From Adhaeribacter soli (GTDB taxonomy: Bacteria > Bacteroidota > Bacteroidia > Cytophagales > Hymenobacteraceae), in the NCBI RefSeq assembly GCF_008727925.1, contig NZ_VTWT01000006.1:62001-126000 (forward strand): a stretch of 64,000 nucleotides of DNA. The letters run 5' to 3'. The position numbers and the translations under genes are program-made. Every line of letters begins with the position of its first letter. Within the stretch, counting starts at the first letter, position 1. Shown here piece after piece: positions 35,701-44,594 of this stretch. The notes below the pieces were generated by a model. It was not told where the DNA came from. It was given only the letters and a program-made list of their open reading frames with translations, and made no database searches.

Positions 35701-36504
35701 GCCTGTACTGGCATTTAGCGATGCATAGCCTCCGGTACCAAATGGGTTATTTACGCTATAATCGGTACTTACATAAGGGATTCGGATGGGAACCGTACTG
35801 GTAGGTATAAATGTGTTATAGTTTCCATCATCAAAAGGCTGATTAAAGGAATAAATTAATTTATCACCGTCAGTATCGAAGGCACTGTTAATAATGGAAG
35901 TGGTATCGCCGGCAAAAATTACAACTACTGCCGTATCTGTGAAAACAGGCGATTTACTGGGAATCAGGGGCGAGGGGATTTCCATGTAGGTAAAAAGCGA
36001 CCTGGAACCCGGACTTAACAAATTGGTAATGGTTCCATTACGAGCTCCTATACTGGCAGTGGCATAATAACCATTAAAAGAAATCGGTAAGTTTACTTTA
36101 TATTCATAGATCCAAAGACGGATAGAAGGCAAACCGGTTATGGAACAACCCGGAGGCGTAGGCAGGCTGATAGGTCCTGGAGATTGGCTTGTGAAATCCC
36201 TGGTAATTCCCGCGCCGAATCCGAGGTCAGGCGCAGGGGAACCATTCATATTAATTAAACTGGTTACTGGTATTTCAGTCCCATTTTTCTGGTAGAACCT
36301 GAAATCTACCAGCGAGCCATTGTTCTGCTCCCGGTAGATCTTATAAGTAATTTTATACTGAAACGGATTGGTCGGATCGCCGGAAGGGCCAATGTATTCA
36401 TAGGTGAATTCCCCGCCGAATAAGTGGGAGGCTTTGGAAGAATGGTTAACAACCGTAGCCAACAGCAGAATGAAAAATACTTTTAGTAGAGATTTAATAC
36501 GCAT
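29749..36504 (-). CDS. Giant T9SS type B sorted repeat protein
   Basis: A 2251-residue secreted protein. The signal peptide ends near SSKASHLFGG, and the N-terminal domain resembles that of the protein at 27126. From about residue 525 to 890 there are five tandem 65-75 residue units of the pattern ICAGxxTTLTATGAxxYSWTDG. From about 890 to 1630 there are ten units of about 75 residues around SLAFLxxxYCxN and TFDPATLGVGTHTV. PKD-like domains and an FN3-like segment (around NRQDIDIYRREIPSG) follow. The last 85 residues are a CHU_C type B sorting domain (YNIFTPNNDTRNDYFVV, WDGKDVADGTYYYFM). Probably a long surface adhesin; each repeat carries paired Cys. Confidence 0.9.
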   Translation of the reverse strand: MRIKSLLKVFFILLLATVVNHSSKASHLFGGEFTYEYIGPSGDPTNPFQYKITYKIYREQNNGSLVDFRFYQKNGTEIPVTSLINMNGSPAPDLGFGAGITRDFTSQSPGPISLPTPPGCSITGLPSIRLWIYEYKVNLPISFNGYYATASIGARNGTITNLLSPGSRSLFTYMEIPSPLIPSKSPVFTDTAVVVIFAGDTTSIINSAFDTDGDKLIYSFNQPFDDGNYNTFIPTSTVPIRIPYVSTDYSVNNPFGTGGYASLNASTGLAKYYAPAAGFYVVSFQVKEYRNINGVDVQIGSTIRDIQIVVKNVTLTPNVKPTFTGPRVITITEGDAIPVTNFTFNDSEATPGGTQRMKVSVSSPLFDGPGNKNATFNGLSGSSTSNVLNFSNITTGTSFPLTFTSVCGEANTYPVNITVEDNNCPPGKRSETIQIEVVKYKGPERIFGDTTVCTGTNEAYNVTSKATANYNWRLQGGGTFVGSRTNPNVQVNWTTPGRYKLTAIETGTGTCRDSVSFFVNVGLGLNVTVNAPAPVCAGTPVTLTAAGATSYTWTDGTNTFTGTNVTVSPTTTTTYTVVGAGGTGCTGTNTVTVTVTPPPAVNAGTDRTICVGASTTLTASGAATYTWTDGTNTFTGNNVAVNPTTNTTYTVTGLNANGCSSTDQVTVTVTPGPVVNAGTDKTICAGSATTLTATGAGSYSWTDGTNTFTGASVTVTPTATTTYTVTGTTAGSCTGNDQVTVTVLPRPVLAVSSQSICAGQTATLTATGANSYSWTDGTNTFTGNSITVNPTATTTYTVTGTDAGNCTATAQLTVTVNPLPNVDAGASREICAGTSTTLTATGAAVFSWNDGSTTFTGNNISVTPATTTTYTVTGTNASGCTSTDQVTITVKPSPTVSLATVPNSLCKNAAPVTLPANSTINGIVASTLDPATLSVGNHTVLTSVTVNGCTGTATKTVTIEAVPAPSLAVLANSYCAGQAAVTLPAGTTINGNPAATFDPSVLGVGTYPVSLTETNAAGCTVTTNKTVTINATPAPSLSFLNNNYCVNAPAVNLPAGAGITYAINSGPAVPSGTFNPGTLGAGNHTVTITENNGSCSATVTKTIAVNALPTPSLALLASNYCKNEAAVTLPAGTTINGNPAGSFDPGTLAAGTYTVALSETNAAGCNASVSKTVTINAVPAPSLAFLNTAYCQTATAVTLDPAQGTYTINGVAPAGNSFNPAVLGPGTHTVMVTKIENGCTGTATRTIQVNAVPTADFGPLKNTYCANEPVVSLSAVAGSTFTINGTAASNFNPATLGVGNHTVAVTTINAAGCSVSATRTIAVNPVPVPSLAFLAPAYCLNATAVALPGGSGGNLVNYSINGVLNQTTFDPAALGVGTHTIKVLESTAIVGGCMDSTSRTITVNAVPAPAFTNLNASYCQNEGVVTLASNLAGSTFTINGVAATSLDPAALAVGNHTVVVSNTNTSNCTGTATQTITIKPVPTANFGTLAMTYCQNEPAVSLNIPGSTFTVNGAAAATFDPAALGVGSHTVSVTTTSTPDNCSVTATRTVTINAIPAPSLAFLNSSYCANDAAVNLPAAPTGSTTTFTVNGAPLTTAFDPATLGAGTHTVVLMETNSATGCVGTVTKIITINGTPLTDQISGPVSVCPGLNGVTYQIVTPRETTYQWTVSGGTLVSGQGTTAIVVNWGAASAATITATPVNTLGCSGTPGTLAVTVNPVLVTSQPVGQLTICQNQATQIRYVMPNPTVGSTFVWTVPGATVTMPAGNTRGDTIFATWTTPGTYNIVVRENSTTGLANCFGDSNPLSVTVLPSPDANLTIAGPLSVCENETNIAYNLTGAPATSTYAWSVTFNGTTTALPGTSSNAAFNAGTAGQYTLSVTETNASNCVGTPITKVITVTTKPELDSISGPKFVCPENLKNHLYSVKGTPGSEFDWQVIGGSFSPTTNDSIYVNWDNTTTKSIIVTPRSATGCAGSPFTLNVTNDPANLVLETVTTAEQNDQVIVLNFRMQSNSANRQDIDIYRREIPSGIVVKAGTVANTATNFTDNSVNTKEMQYEYYLESTNQCGSTLKSPAHNQILLSKVSGNEKAKSVELQWNAYRGWGANGVKEYAIYLKADNGSFEWVGQATDTTALLKDISGRGFNQCYRIKAISMDGRVSWSNEKCLSFANELAFYNIFTPNNDTRNDYFVVENIQLYPGNELSIFNRWGKEVYRKKDYDNKWDGKDVADGTYYYFMKLPNGKTYKGWVEIVR

Positions 36505-36641
36505 AGTGAGGTATTAAGCAGTTATAACTCGTAGAAAAATAAAATAAAGGGTTAAGCTTAAGTCGTATAAAAATTACAATACCGTTGCCTTCCCATTCGT
36601 TTTTTTTGAAAAAAAATAAAACTTCGGTTAAATATAAGAAC
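36505..36641. other. Gap upstream of the 2251-residue protein gene
   Basis: This AT-rich gap must hold the promoter of the minus-strand gene, but no clear TTG-N19-TAnnTTTG match is seen. A run of A residues near 36609-36616 and AT-rich tracts are the only features. Confidence 0.3.
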
Positions 36642-36680
36642 AAAAAAGCAGGTCAGTGTTAAGAACTGACCTGCTTTTTT
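36642..36680 (-). terminator. Terminator of the 2372-residue protein gene
   Basis: Arms AAAAAAGCAGGTCAGT and ACTGACCTGCTTTTTT with a seven-base loop, just beyond the minus-strand stop codon. Confidence 0.9.
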
Positions 36681-36687
36681 ACCTGAG

Positions 36688-39600
36688 CTAATCCAGCACG
36701 ATCCTTCTTATGCCGGAAGTATGTTTATTCTGAACTTTAATAAAGTAAACCCCTTTTGGTAAAGCACTCAGATTTAAAGTTTGTGCCTTATCGGTCAGGG
36801 TCATATCCTGTTGCATCAATACTTTGCCTACAACATCCATAACTTCCAGCCTGTAATCTTCTGTAGTTTTGTTGTTCAGCCGTAGGTTCACAATGCCGGT
36901 GGTCGGGTTAGGGAACACGTCCAGTCCGGCCAGGTTCAGGTCGTTCGGCAACCCGCCCGGAATGGAACAAGTCCAGGTGGCGGCAAAACCCGGTTCATTC
37001 ATACTGAAATCGCTGGTAAAGGCCAGGGTTAAGGCGTTGCCGGTCGAAATAATTGGCTGTCCGTTGTTTGGTAGGGAGAAACCGGCAAAAGTGCCGATCA
37101 CCGGCGAGGCGGTGGATGGCCCGTCATGGATCACCAGACGGTCACAGCACATTTCCGTACTGAAAGCAGTGAACGTTAAAGCAACCGAAGTAGCCCCGGT
37201 AGGTGCAATTACCACGGTACTGTTCACGCCATCGGTGTAATTACCAGTTGGCCCGCCATTATCATACAGGCTTCCTGAGCAGGTAGTAGCAGCAAAGGTG
37301 CCGGTAGCCGGCATGTTAACTGCTAAACAAACCGGATTATTCTGGTCGAATACCACATAGCTGTTGCGGGTATACGTTTCACATCCAAAAGAATTGCAGA
37401 CCGTCAGCGCTACCGTATAGGTGCCTTGCGTTGTATACGTATGGGTTGGGTTCTGCACAGAAGAGGTCGGGCTGCCGTCGCCAAAATCCCAGGTCCAGGT
37501 AGTTGGGTTATTGGTGGAAAGGTCGGTAAAGTTTACCTGGCCATTGCAGGTAACGGCCGGAGCTGCGCTGAAGTTAACAATCGGCGGTACATTGGAAGGC
37601 AAAATATTAATGGTATAATCTTCCGTTTCCCCCATGAACTGGTTCATGACGCAGGCATTGGTAAGATTAAAGCCCTGTGAAAATATTATCCGCATCCGGG
37701 TGGTACCGGATAAGGCGGTTGCCGGAATCAGGATATTGCCGCTGGCTATCATTGGGGTGCCGAAACCGGAACTGTTTGCCGGAGCGTTAATAACCCTTTC
37801 ATTAAGCTGGAACGAACCGTTCTGGTTGAAATCGATCCAGATGGCTATCTGGCCAAAAGGACCGTTGTTGTTTCCAAGCGTTACGGCAATCGGGGAGCTG
37901 GTTCCTTTAATAATTCGATGCTGCAGGTAAGTATAATTTCCGTAGGCATTCGGATCTGCACCGGTTGCGTTATTGATCAGGCCCATCTCCACCTTGCTGA
38001 TCCATTGGTTGGTATTATCGTGTCCGGAAGAAGCACAGTAAGTACGACAAGGAACGGTAATGTTAATGAAGTTATTCTTGGTAACAGTATTGCACTGAGT
38101 CCCCTTACAGGCCGTCAGGGTTACGTTGTAGCTGGCCGCAGTTCCGGTCTGGTAGGTGTGGGTCGGGTTTTGCAGGTTGGAGGTCGGGCTGCCGTCGCCA
38201 AAGTTCCAGGTCCAGGAAGTTGCCCCGTTGGTGGAAGCATCCGAAAACTGAACGATACCTGTACAAATAGTATTCAGATCGGCCGTAAAATTGGCTACCG
38301 TCGGTAAGGTGTTCGGCTGAATATTAACGGTATAATCTTCCGTTTCCCCCATGAACTGGTTCATGACACACGGGTCGGTCAGGTTGAAGTTCTGGGTCAG
38401 AATAACCCGCATTCTGGTAGGGCCGGTTGTACCTGTAAGGGGGATCGAAATATTACCGGTGGCGGTTATTGGCATTCCAAAACCGCTGCTGCTAGCCGGA
38501 ATATTCAGCACTCTTTCTGCCGGGGAAAAGCTTCCGTCGCGGTTAAAATCTATCCATATAACCACATCACCGAAAAAGCCATTGTTGTTTCCTAAAGTAA
38601 CCGTAACCGGATTGGTAGCGGAGCCTAACAGCATATTTGTGCTTAAATGGCTATAGTTTCCATATCCGTTATTTTCAGCAATGCTAAGGTTATTAATGTT
38701 TCCGAGTTGCACCCTGCCAATCCACTGGTCGGTATTATTATGCCCGGTTGAGGCGCAGTAAGTGCGGCAGGGAACGGTAATATTAATGTAGTTATTTTTG
38801 GTAACGGTGTTGCACTGGGTTCCTTTGCAGGCGGTCAGGGTAACGTTGTAGCTGGCCGCGGTTCCGGTCTGGTAGGTGTGGGTCGGGTTTTGCAGATTCG
38901 AGGTCGGGCTGCCGTCGCCGAAGTTCCAGGTCCAGGAAGTTGCCCCATTGGTAGAAGCATCCGAAAACTGAACGATACCCGTACAAATGGTATTCAGATC
39001 GGCCGTAAAATTGGCTACCGTCGGTAAGGTGTTAGGTAGGATATTAATGGTATAATCTTCTGTTTCCCCCATGAACTGGTTCATAATGCAGGCATTGGTT
39101 AGCATACTGGTAGGGGTAAGGATAACCCGCATGCGGGTGCGGCCTGGCAAAGTAGTGGACGGAATACCGATGTTTGCCGTGGCAATCAGCTGGTTGCCGG
39201 AGCCGGTATTAATAGCCTGCGTGTTCATGACCCGTTCACTTGCCTGGAACGAACCATCCTTATTCAGGTCGATCCATACTGCCACGAATTCGAAACCACC
39301 GAAGTTGTTGCCAAGCGTTACAGTTAAGGGAGTAGTCATGGTACCAAGCATCACATCGGTACTCAGGTAGGAATAATTTCCATAACCGTTTGTTTCTTCT
39401 GCCGTGGTATTGTTAATGGAGCCAATTTCCACCTTACTGATCCATTGGTTTGTATTATTATGCCCCGAAGAAGCACAGTAAGTGCGACAAGGTACAGAAA
39501 TGTTAATGAAGTTATTTTTGGTAACGGTGTTACACTGGGTTCCCTTACAGGCGGTCAGGGTAACGTTGTAGCTGGCCGCTGTTCCGGTCTGGTAGGTGTG

Positions 39601-42600
39601 GGTCGGGTTCTGCAGGTTCGAGGTCGGGCTGCCGTCGCCGAAGTTCCAGGTCCAGGAAGTAGCCCCGTTAGTAGAAGCATCCGAAAACTGAACGACACCC
39701 GTGCAAATGGTATTCAGGTTGGCCGTAAAATTGGCTGCCGTTGGTAAGGTGTTCGGCTGAATGTTGATCGTGTAATCTTCCGTTTCCCCCAGGAACTGGT
39801 TCATGACACACGGGTCAGCCATGCTAAAGGTAGGAGACATAATTACGCGCATCCGGGTTGGCCCGGTTAAGGCCGTACTTGAAAGGCTGATGTTTCCGGA
39901 TGCGATGATCGGCAAACCGAAACCGGAATTTGTGGCTTGCATGTCCAGCACTTTTTCGGTATTGGCGAAAATGCCATCTTTATTGAAATCGATCCAGGCC
40001 GTCACATTTCCAAAAACGCCATTGTTGTTCCCCAAAGTAACCGTTATCGGATTGTTTGAAGTACCCAGCTGATGGCTGGAGGACAGGTAAGTGTAATTGC
40101 CATACCCGTTCGGATCCGTCGATGACGGGTTGTTAATAGTTCCGAACTGTACGTTACTGATCCACTGGTCAGTATTATTATGCCCCGATGAGGCGCAATA
40201 AGTGCGGCAGGGAACGGTTATGTTAATGAAGTTATTTTTGGTAACGGTGTTGCACTGGGTTCCTTTGCAGGCGGTCAGGGTTACGTTGTAGCTGGTAGCC
40301 GTTCCGGTCTGGTAGGTGTGGGTCGGGTTTTGCAGGTTGGAGGTCGGGCTGCCGTCGCCGAAGTCCCAGGTCCAGGAAGTTGCTCCGTTGGTAGAGGCAT
40401 CCGAGAACTGCACCGTACCCGTGCAAATGGTATTCAGATTGGCCGTAAAATTGGCTACCGTTGGTAAGGTGTTCGGCTGAATGTTGATCGTATAATCTTC
40501 CGTTTCTCCCATGAACTGGTTCATCGTACAAGGGTCGTTCAGGAAAGAGTTCTGAGTTAATATTATCCGCATGCGGGTTGGCCCGGTTTGAGCGGTAGAA
40601 GGAACCGCAATATTGCCACTGGCAACCAGGGGAGTTCCGAAACCGGTGCTCATTGCCTGCTCATTTAAAACCCGCTCTGTTGGCTGGAAGGTACCATCCT
40701 TATTAAAATCGATCCAGATCACAACCGAACCAAAAGTATTGTTATTTCCTAAGCGTACGTTTATAGGGTTCGCAGCGGTTCCCAGCATTATGTTGTTGCT
40801 GAGGTAGGTATAATTGGCATAGCCATTCAATTCCGGACCGGTATTATTATTTATTGTGCCGAACGTTACATTGTTGATCCACTGCCGATTATTATTATGC
40901 CCGTTGGAAGGGCAATAGGTTAAGCAGGGTACGGTAACGTTTATGAAATTGGTTTTGGTAACCGTGTGGCAGCCAAAGCTGTTGCAGGTTGTTAACGTTA
41001 CGGTGTAGTTAGCGGCGGTCCCGGTCGGGTAAGTGTGCGTTGGGTTCCGGAGGGTAGAGGTAGGGCTGCCATCGCCGAAATCCCAGGTCCAGGAATTCGG
41101 GCTGTTGGTAGATACATCCTGAAAGCTTACCAGGCCGGTACAAATATTGTTTAAATCGGCTCTGAGGTTTGCAACCGGCGGTGCTGAAACCGGCGTACAG
41201 CTCCAGGTAGCGGCAAAACCATCCCGAACGGCAGAGCCGTCGCTGGTAAATCTTAAGGTTAAGGCAGAGCTGGTAGAAGTAATAGCAGGAGGGAGCATGT
41301 TACCGGTAAATGAACCGATAAGCGGGGAGCCTGTATTAGGGCCATCGAATACCTGCAGGAAGTCAAAATTTGATTCAAGATTAAAAGAAGAAAAGGTAAG
41401 CGTAACGGTAGCGGCGCCGCTAGGGGCAATGGTCGTAATCCCATCGGCATTATCTGAGTAGAACCCGTTTGGCCCGCCCGGATCAAAAATAGAGCCTGCA
41501 CATAAGGTAGCCGTAGGTCCGGTACCGGTTGCCGGCATAATCACGTTGGTACAAAATGCATTTGTTGGGTCGTGATTAATGAAGTTGTTTTTGGTTACCG
41601 TATTGGTACCATAAGCATTGGTGGCCGTTAAGGTTACGGTGTAAAGACCCGTTGTTGCATACGTATGGGTGGGGTGCTGTAATGTGGAAGTGTTATTCGC
41701 TCCGGAAGCAGGATCGCCAAAATTCCACAACCAGGCAGTTGGCAGATTAATGGTATTGTCGGTAAACTGAACTACGCCGTTGCAGCTTACCGGGCTATCG
41801 GCCAGAAAATCTATAACCGGAGGTTGCTGGTTGGTTTGCACGCTAATGGTATAATCTTCTACCTCCATAAAATTCTGGCCGCTCAGGCAGGGGTTGGTAG
41901 GCGCAACGCCTGTTGCAGAGATCATAACCCGCATCCGGGTAGGGCCGATTAAGGCAGCACCTGGCACGGTTACCGGAATTGTAAAGGTCGTCGTGGTGCC
42001 GGTCTGCGCCATCACCCTTTCGGTTGTTTCGAAAATACCATTTCGGTTGAAGTCGATCCAGGCGCTCACAGAGGTATTGAAAATTCCACCCCCTCGGCTT
42101 ACGCTCAGGTTAGCAGGATTTCCCTGCAAAAGGGTAGCCGTCTGGGCGGTAAAATTGGAGTAGCCATTCGGCGCCTGGCCGGAAGTATTGTTGAGGTTGC
42201 TTAGGGTTACATTGCTGATATGAATGTTGGTGTTGTTGTGCCCGTTGGAAGGACAGTAGTTCAGACAAGGTTTTACAATGGTTACATAGTTGGTCTTGGT
42301 CTGGGTGCTGGGGCCGTTCGAGTTCGTAGCTACCAGCGTTACTGTGTACGTGCCCGGGGTATGGTAAATGTGTACCGGGTTGGGCAGGGTTGAAGTATTC
42401 AGCGCTCCTGAAGCCGGATCGCCGAAGTCCCAGGCCCAGGAAGTAGGCGCATTGGTGCTCTGGTCGGTAAAGCGAACGATGGTATCGCAAGCGGAAGCGT
42501 AATTAGAAGTAAACTGTGCCACCGGCGGATTAGGATTCGGGTTTATGCGGATGGTGTAATCTTCAGCCTGCCCACTCTGAATGCCACTGCAGCTGTTAAA

Positions 42601-43806
42601 GGCGCTGCCAATCTCATCAGAAACAATGCGCATGCGCAGAGGTGTGTTCAGGAAAGTAGTGCCGGGTATGGTAATGCTGCCGGAAGGGTTTACCTGGTTT
42701 AAGAGCTGGAACACCATTTCGTTAGAACCGGTAAAGCTGCCATCGTTGTTTAAGTCGATGTAAATGCGGGTGTCCTGCGGGTTGGTGCCACTTGTCAGGG
42801 AGATCGGGTAGCTGTTGCCGGCAGTTACCGTCACCGACTTACTGCAGGTAAAGTCCTGGTAGCCGGCCTGCCCGTTCACCGAAGTATTGGTCATCAGCCC
42901 GTTGCCAAAGTTCACGTTCGTAATACCATAGCCGCAGCAGTAGCTGGAAGTGGCCGGGGTGCAGGTAGCTGCAACCGGCACGTTGTTGTGGTAGGTAATG
43001 TAGCTGGTTTTGGTAACAGTATTGCAGCCTCCCGCATTACAGGCTGTCAGGGTAATGGTATAAGTACCCGGGGCCGAGAAGGTGTGAGTAGGGTTCTGCA
43101 GCGTAGAAGTATTGCTGGCACCGGAGTTGGGATCACCAAAGTTCCAGGTCCAGGAAGTTGGGCCGTTCGCTGAAAGATCGGTAAAGGAAACGGTGCTGTT
43201 GCAGGTGGTGGTAGCCGAAGCCGAGAACTCCGGAGCCGGGGCGCTGGTGTTGGCCGTAACGGTAATGCGGTAATCTTCTACCTGGGAATACTGCGGGGTA
43301 AAGCAAGGCGTAGGCAGCGGCGAAGAGAAATTGTCGGCGGCTATGCGCATGCGCAGAGGCGTGTTGGTAACGGCACTAGTCGGGATCGTAATGGTGCCGG
43401 TATGCAGGATATTGTTAATGGAGCTGAAGGCCAGCTCGTTGGTTACATGGAAGATGCCATCGTTGTTGTAATCGATCCACACGCGCACGTTCTCGTTCAC
43501 ATTAGGATTGGTCTGGATGCTGATGGGGTGGGCTACGGCAGCAGTAAGACTCGTGCCGGTGGTACAGGCGTAATCCTGGTAACCATCCGTTGCGCCGGGG
43601 CTAGTCTTGTTAATGGCCCCGTTATTCACGTTTACGTTCAGAATGCCCATGCCGAAGATCAGGTTTCCGGCAGGCGCATTCCCTGGTACGCAGGCAGTGG
43701 TTGGGCATTGGGCTGCAGCGGAATGCGCCCAAAGCATGTTGAAAAGCAAGGCAAGCAGGCCTGCAAACACATACGTGAATGATCTTGCAGTTAGAAGTTT
43801 TCTCAT
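36688..43806 (-). CDS. Giant T9SS type A protein with GEVED, PKD and CUB-like repeats
   Basis: A 2372-residue secreted protein with a signal peptide (LLALLFNMLWAHSAAAQ). I count eight GEVED-like domains (each with WIDFNxDGxF and ExEDYTI), nine PKD domains (each with SWTWDFGDG or similar) and two CUB-like domains (near FDFLQVFDGP and RLVIHDGPS). A type A sorting domain ends the protein (LDVFPNPTTGIVNL, ALPKGVYFIKV). The central GEVED-PKD pairs recur every 720 bp (240 residues) and are nearly identical. It is likely a surface or extracellular adhesive scaffold. No catalytic domain is seen. The repeat array could expand or shrink by recombination. Confidence 0.9.
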   Translation of the reverse strand: MRKLLTARSFTYVFAGLLALLFNMLWAHSAAAQCPTTACVPGNAPAGNLIFGMGILNVNVNNGAINKTSPGATDGYQDYACTTGTSLTAAVAHPISIQTNPNVNENVRVWIDYNNDGIFHVTNELAFSSINNILHTGTITIPTSAVTNTPLRMRIAADNFSSPLPTPCFTPQYSQVEDYRITVTANTSAPAPEFSASATTTCNSTVSFTDLSANGPTSWTWNFGDPNSGASNTSTLQNPTHTFSAPGTYTITLTACNAGGCNTVTKTSYITYHNNVPVAATCTPATSSYCCGYGITNVNFGNGLMTNTSVNGQAGYQDFTCSKSVTVTAGNSYPISLTSGTNPQDTRIYIDLNNDGSFTGSNEMVFQLLNQVNPSGSITIPGTTFLNTPLRMRIVSDEIGSAFNSCSGIQSGQAEDYTIRINPNPNPPVAQFTSNYASACDTIVRFTDQSTNAPTSWAWDFGDPASGALNTSTLPNPVHIYHTPGTYTVTLVATNSNGPSTQTKTNYVTIVKPCLNYCPSNGHNNTNIHISNVTLSNLNNTSGQAPNGYSNFTAQTATLLQGNPANLSVSRGGGIFNTSVSAWIDFNRNGIFETTERVMAQTGTTTTFTIPVTVPGAALIGPTRMRVMISATGVAPTNPCLSGQNFMEVEDYTISVQTNQQPPVIDFLADSPVSCNGVVQFTDNTINLPTAWLWNFGDPASGANNTSTLQHPTHTYATTGLYTVTLTATNAYGTNTVTKNNFINHDPTNAFCTNVIMPATGTGPTATLCAGSIFDPGGPNGFYSDNADGITTIAPSGAATVTLTFSSFNLESNFDFLQVFDGPNTGSPLIGSFTGNMLPPAITSTSSALTLRFTSDGSAVRDGFAATWSCTPVSAPPVANLRADLNNICTGLVSFQDVSTNSPNSWTWDFGDGSPTSTLRNPTHTYPTGTAANYTVTLTTCNSFGCHTVTKTNFINVTVPCLTYCPSNGHNNNRQWINNVTFGTINNNTGPELNGYANYTYLSNNIMLGTAANPINVRLGNNNTFGSVVIWIDFNKDGTFQPTERVLNEQAMSTGFGTPLVASGNIAVPSTAQTGPTRMRIILTQNSFLNDPCTMNQFMGETEDYTINIQPNTLPTVANFTANLNTICTGTVQFSDASTNGATSWTWDFGDGSPTSNLQNPTHTYQTGTATSYNVTLTACKGTQCNTVTKNNFINITVPCRTYCASSGHNNTDQWISNVQFGTINNPSSTDPNGYGNYTYLSSSHQLGTSNNPITVTLGNNNGVFGNVTAWIDFNKDGIFANTEKVLDMQATNSGFGLPIIASGNISLSSTALTGPTRMRVIMSPTFSMADPCVMNQFLGETEDYTINIQPNTLPTAANFTANLNTICTGVVQFSDASTNGATSWTWNFGDGSPTSNLQNPTHTYQTGTAASYNVTLTACKGTQCNTVTKNNFINISVPCRTYCASSGHNNTNQWISKVEIGSINNTTAEETNGYGNYSYLSTDVMLGTMTTPLTVTLGNNFGGFEFVAVWIDLNKDGSFQASERVMNTQAINTGSGNQLIATANIGIPSTTLPGRTRMRVILTPTSMLTNACIMNQFMGETEDYTINILPNTLPTVANFTADLNTICTGIVQFSDASTNGATSWTWNFGDGSPTSNLQNPTHTYQTGTAASYNVTLTACKGTQCNTVTKNNYINITVPCRTYCASTGHNNTDQWIGRVQLGNINNLSIAENNGYGNYSHLSTNMLLGSATNPVTVTLGNNNGFFGDVVIWIDFNRDGSFSPAERVLNIPASSSGFGMPITATGNISIPLTGTTGPTRMRVILTQNFNLTDPCVMNQFMGETEDYTVNIQPNTLPTVANFTADLNTICTGIVQFSDASTNGATSWTWNFGDGSPTSNLQNPTHTYQTGTAASYNVTLTACKGTQCNTVTKNNFINITVPCRTYCASSGHDNTNQWISKVEMGLINNATGADPNAYGNYTYLQHRIIKGTSSPIAVTLGNNNGPFGQIAIWIDFNQNGSFQLNERVINAPANSSGFGTPMIASGNILIPATALSGTTRMRIIFSQGFNLTNACVMNQFMGETEDYTINILPSNVPPIVNFSAAPAVTCNGQVNFTDLSTNNPTTWTWDFGDGSPTSSVQNPTHTYTTQGTYTVALTVCNSFGCETYTRNSYVVFDQNNPVCLAVNMPATGTFAATTCSGSLYDNGGPTGNYTDGVNSTVVIAPTGATSVALTFTAFSTEMCCDRLVIHDGPSTASPVIGTFAGFSLPNNGQPIISTGNALTLAFTSDFSMNEPGFAATWTCSIPGGLPNDLNLAGLDVFPNPTTGIVNLRLNNKTTEDYRLEVMDVVGKVLMQQDMTLTDKAQTLNLSALPKGVYFIKVQNKHTSGIRRIVLD

Positions 43807-43847
43807 ATCGTGGAAATTGAAGACAAATTACCGATTCGAATTCTGAT

Positions 43848-43855
43848 CAAATGTA
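43848..43855 (-). promoter_or_regulatory. Candidate -7 element of the 2372-residue protein gene
   Basis: TACATTTG on the minus strand matches TAnnTTTG and lies 42 bases upstream of the start codon. No clear -33 TTG is seen. Confidence 0.35.
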
Positions 43856-44234
43856 ATTGAAAAAAACAGATGTTATATTTTGAGATTGCAGAAACTTAGT
43901 GAAAGTAATTCAGAAAATGTTCCAAAAGCTAAGACGCCTTTATCTTCCAATCCGTTGCCCGGAGAAATAAAATTTATTTGCTTAATAGTATGAATCCGGT
44001 TCTTTCCTTGCTGACCCCGAATAATTGAATGCTGAACCGGATGAAAAGGGCCTTAAAGGGCTGCTGGTCCTCTTCAGCTTTCAATGATTAAAGTGCCCTC
44101 CAGGTAAGACAGAAAAGGAATTTTAAAGTAATCAGAAGTTGTATACCTCTCTGCTTAGATAACCGCAGGTTGTTTAAAGTCCGTTGAATAGGAATTTTCA
44201 CGATTACAAAAATAAGTCAGGGTTTATTGGGGCT
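43856..44234. other. Gene-free stretch
   Basis: No recognisable gene, terminator or repeat is seen here on either strand. The sequence is moderately AT-rich. Confidence 0.4.
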
Positions 44235-44492
44235 TTACCCTGTTCGGAGTCCTGACAAGAAGGCCTTCATAGCCAGAAATGGCCCATAACTTAATGCCTG
44301 GTTTGTAAAATTGGGCAGGCTCTTTATGCGAACTGCAGCTTCGGCAGTGATCCGCTTTTCCGAGGGTAGTTTTTTGCCGGAAAGCCTACGGTTTACCGCG
44401 TGAGGCGTCTGCATAAATATCATTTCACCCAACTTATTCATGGTCGGATCTGGATATAATTTCAGCCAAAAACAGGAGCCATCTGCTTTCAA
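44235..44492 (-). CDS. Possible small uncharacterised protein or gene remnant
   Basis: An 85-codon frame on the minus strand encodes MKADGSCFWLKLYPDPTMNK and a basic, helix-prone C-terminal part with RRLSGKKLPSEKRITAEAAV. The composition is protein-like, unlike the other shadow frames, and there is no gene on the opposite strand. It has no signal peptide or known motif. It may be a real short gene, or the 3' end of a decayed one, because it begins abruptly in otherwise non-coding sequence. Weak support. Confidence 0.3.
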   Translation of the reverse strand: MKADGSCFWLKLYPDPTMNKLGEMIFMQTPHAVNRRLSGKKLPSEKRITAEAAVRIKSLPNFTNQALSYGPFLAMKAFLSGLRTG

Positions 44493-44566
44493 AGTGCCTC
44501 ATGAAAGCTTCCGTTCTGGCATAGGAGATAATACCGGGAATAGCGGGTAGTTTAGCCCTGGTGTGT

Positions 44567-44574
44567 TACCTTTG
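44567..44574 (+). promoter_or_regulatory. Candidate -7 element of the SDR gene
   Basis: TACCTTTG followed by CAGCC matches TAnnTTTG exactly and lies 20 bases before the start codon. Confidence 0.45.
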
Positions 44575-44594
44575 CAGCCGACTAGCAAACGTAC

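Noticed and set aside
36688-43806. Regular 720 bp repeats considered as a CRISPR or satellite array
   Set aside because: The repeats are in frame within one open reading frame and encode GEVED and PKD domains. CRISPR units are far shorter.
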